Source: Anoplolepis gracilipes (lineage: Eukaryota; Arthropoda; Insecta; Hymenoptera; Formicidae). From it: a stretch of 64,000 nt of DNA. Below are positions 61,970-64,000 of this stretch, in pieces. The stretch's first letter is position 1. Each line of letters starts with the position of its first letter. The position numbers were made by a program, and so were the translations under genes. The stretch covers positions 7,608,572-7,672,571 of the forward strand of contig NC_132980.1 of NCBI RefSeq assembly GCF_047496725.1, written 5' to 3'. Below the pieces are notes generated by a model, which was not told the origin of the DNA, made no database searches, and saw only the letters and a program-made list of their open reading frames with translations.

Positions 61970-64000
61970 TGAAACGTACATAAATCCTTTTCTTCTCCGG
62001 GAATAATATTTTTTTTGCGACAAATCAACGAGAGCTTAAAAATCGACCACTTAAATATCGATTCTCCTCTCTCTTCTAAATAACTATTACCACCTGCAGC
62101 GACGAATCAGTATATTTAGCATCGGTCGAATTTAATAGACGTCGTCCATCGTGCCCGCGTTTACGAGACGTATAAATAACATCGCGGTGCATAATGCATA
62201 TGCAGGATGATGTTTCGAAACGTCACTGTACCTATCGAAACTGGATGCGAGACATACATCGTTTACATATTAGCGACAGTTGTCGAGACGTCGAGACAAT
62301 ACTGTAATAATTATGATATTTATCACGACGGTGAGAACGTTCGGAACGACATTTAATTTAGACGTGATAAATGCATTTTTATTAAAATATTCAGATATGT
62401 ATTTTACAACAGCTATATATAGGAAATAAAAAAAAAAAAAAAAAAAAAGATGGTGCGTTTATTGACTCGAATATACCGCAGTGCACACACTGTGAATATA
62501 TTTTTCAGATAAAACGCATTAAAGGCAGCACACTGGGTGTAAGACTTCTTTCGAGAGAAGTGAAAAATGAAACGACTTTGCGGTACGATTCATCACTCGC
62601 GCCGGTTGCAGTCTTCGAGAAAGTGATGCATGTCTGTTGTCGGGGATGCTATGCCGAATATCATTTATCCTATAACACGAATATGCTCACGAGATATATT
62701 CAAGGATCCTTAGCACAAAGGAATCATGACTATATAACTCGTGTATTTCATAAAGTAACATTTATATTGATACAATTTCAAACAATAAGAGAGTTTTCAC
62801 ATCGCGCAATCTATATCATTTTTATTACTCGTGAAAAATTTCATTATTATTGGAACGTTTTGATTTAATGAACAGGAGTCAAGTATTTGAGATAACTTAA
62901 TCGAAGATAATTTTTCAAACATCGACAATATAATTAATGATGATATGATTAATCAGAATGAAACGAATGTAATTGCTAAAATAGAGAAGTTTGCAGTATG
63001 AAAAATCCCACGCACAAGAGAACGTATTGAATTGTTAAATAGTAGAATAATTTCGACATAAATAATTGATGGAGCAATTATTAGTGTAAAGATAAAATAG
63101 TTGCAATTATAGCAATGAATCATTCTTGAATACACGAGATATACGAACAATTAAAGTGTCAAATTAATGAACAGCAGAATTAACGTCAAGATGGATCGCG
63201 ATATAACGTTACGAGAACTCTCGAGCATTGCCAAGTCGAGATCGCCCTCGTGGCATCCGGGGAAAGGGAAACGCTGTTTCCTGCAAGATACCTGGCAGTC
63301 ATGCGTTCACTGAAAAAATACAAGCTAATTATTAACGATATGTTGTAAGCATTTTTTTCCTTCGCGTCATTGGTAAACGATCACTAAAATTTGGGAATCT
63401 TGCTCGTTAAAAATTAATGCGGACTGTTTCAGGATCCGGTTGGTGTTTCAACGCGAAATTACGAGGTGTCCCGGCGCAGGTGTTATTCCAATCTGAACCG
63501 CTTGCGAGTCTGGCATTTTATATGGAGATTTTTTTTTATCATTTTTATAAGTCACGTAATTCAATAATGTTACATAATATTTAGTAAGTAACCGTGGGCG
63601 AATGCTGCATATGTGACAAATTATTCTCGTTACGCTGGAAAATCACCGACGAAAATAGTGAACACCTCTGGCGGAAAAGTGAAAAATTTATGGTCGGTAT
63701 AAAGTATTGATGTTATCGCGTTCTGTCAATCATGCAGCTTACATTTATCATAGTTAAAACTAAGAATAAGTTATCGAGAGGAAGCACGGTGTCAATCGCG
63801 CGGTGTACACATACACACATAGTTTTCATATTCCGAAAAAAAATATATACAAAAGTATTTAATATATAATATTATATTTATGTAAAATATTTTCAACAGA
63901 ATATTTTTATTAGAATAGACAATTTGTTTGATACACATTTATATTTACATATTTATATTATTGCATTTTTTGCAATTTTCTACGGTTGCAAGGGGAAAAT
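61970..64000. other. Intergenic or intronic DNA to the window end
   Basis: Contains a poly-A run (62428-62448). The open frame at 62560-62868 starts at GTG and matches no known family. Nothing else was supported. Confidence 0.4.
62428..62448. repeat. Poly-A tract
   Basis: Run of about 21 A. Confidence 0.9.

Overview
The window looks like nuclear DNA of an insect, most likely an ant or another hymenopteran. It is very AT-rich, its genes are split by short AT-rich introns with GT/AG borders, and it is littered with TA microsatellites, foldback elements and decayed mariner and Ty3/gypsy copies. The two recognisable proteins are of insect type: a CD36-family receptor and a fatty acyl-CoA reductase. 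Species cannot be fixed from the sequence alone.

Layout. (1) 387-4778, minus strand: the first five coding exons (211 codons) of a CD36 / class B scavenger receptor gene. The rest lies beyond the left edge. Its large first intron holds two mariner transposase relics in opposite orientation, and exon 1 sits between two direct repeats. (2) About 5.2-30 kb: no intact gene seen. This stretch is a repeat graveyard with a TA-flanked MITE (7006-7341), two large foldbacks (13192-13716 and 18067-18742), a possible SINE-like tRNA piece (12801-12870), several duplications, and a broken Ty3/gypsy pol (20170-22853, minus). (3) 30475-33742, plus strand: a complete eight-exon fatty acyl-CoA reductase gene of 530 codons. 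Every splice phase closes. A 97-base piece of its leader is also present, inverted, about 0.9 kb upstream. (4) 33.8-40.9 kb: AT-rich intergenic DNA with a few repeats. (5) 40.98-43.01 kb: abrupt shift to GC/CpG-rich DNA ending in a strong splice donor, probably the promoter and noncoding first exon of a plus-strand gene. Further promoter-like GC-rich stretches and one candidate second exon (ending at 58309) suggest that most of 43-64 kb is long first introns of that gene, with embedded regulatory DNA. I could not identify its protein.

Functional links. The reductase makes long-chain alcohols (waxes, cuticle or pheromone precursors) and the CD36-like protein belongs to a family that moves lipids or lipid odorants. 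Both concern lipids, but nothing in the sequence shows that they act together. No CRISPR array, rRNA, canonical tRNA gene or clearly new protein system was seen. The least explained signals are a recurring hammerhead-like hairpin motif (three copies), the inverted leader copy, and paired octamer/GATA motifs near 59.1-59.5 kb.
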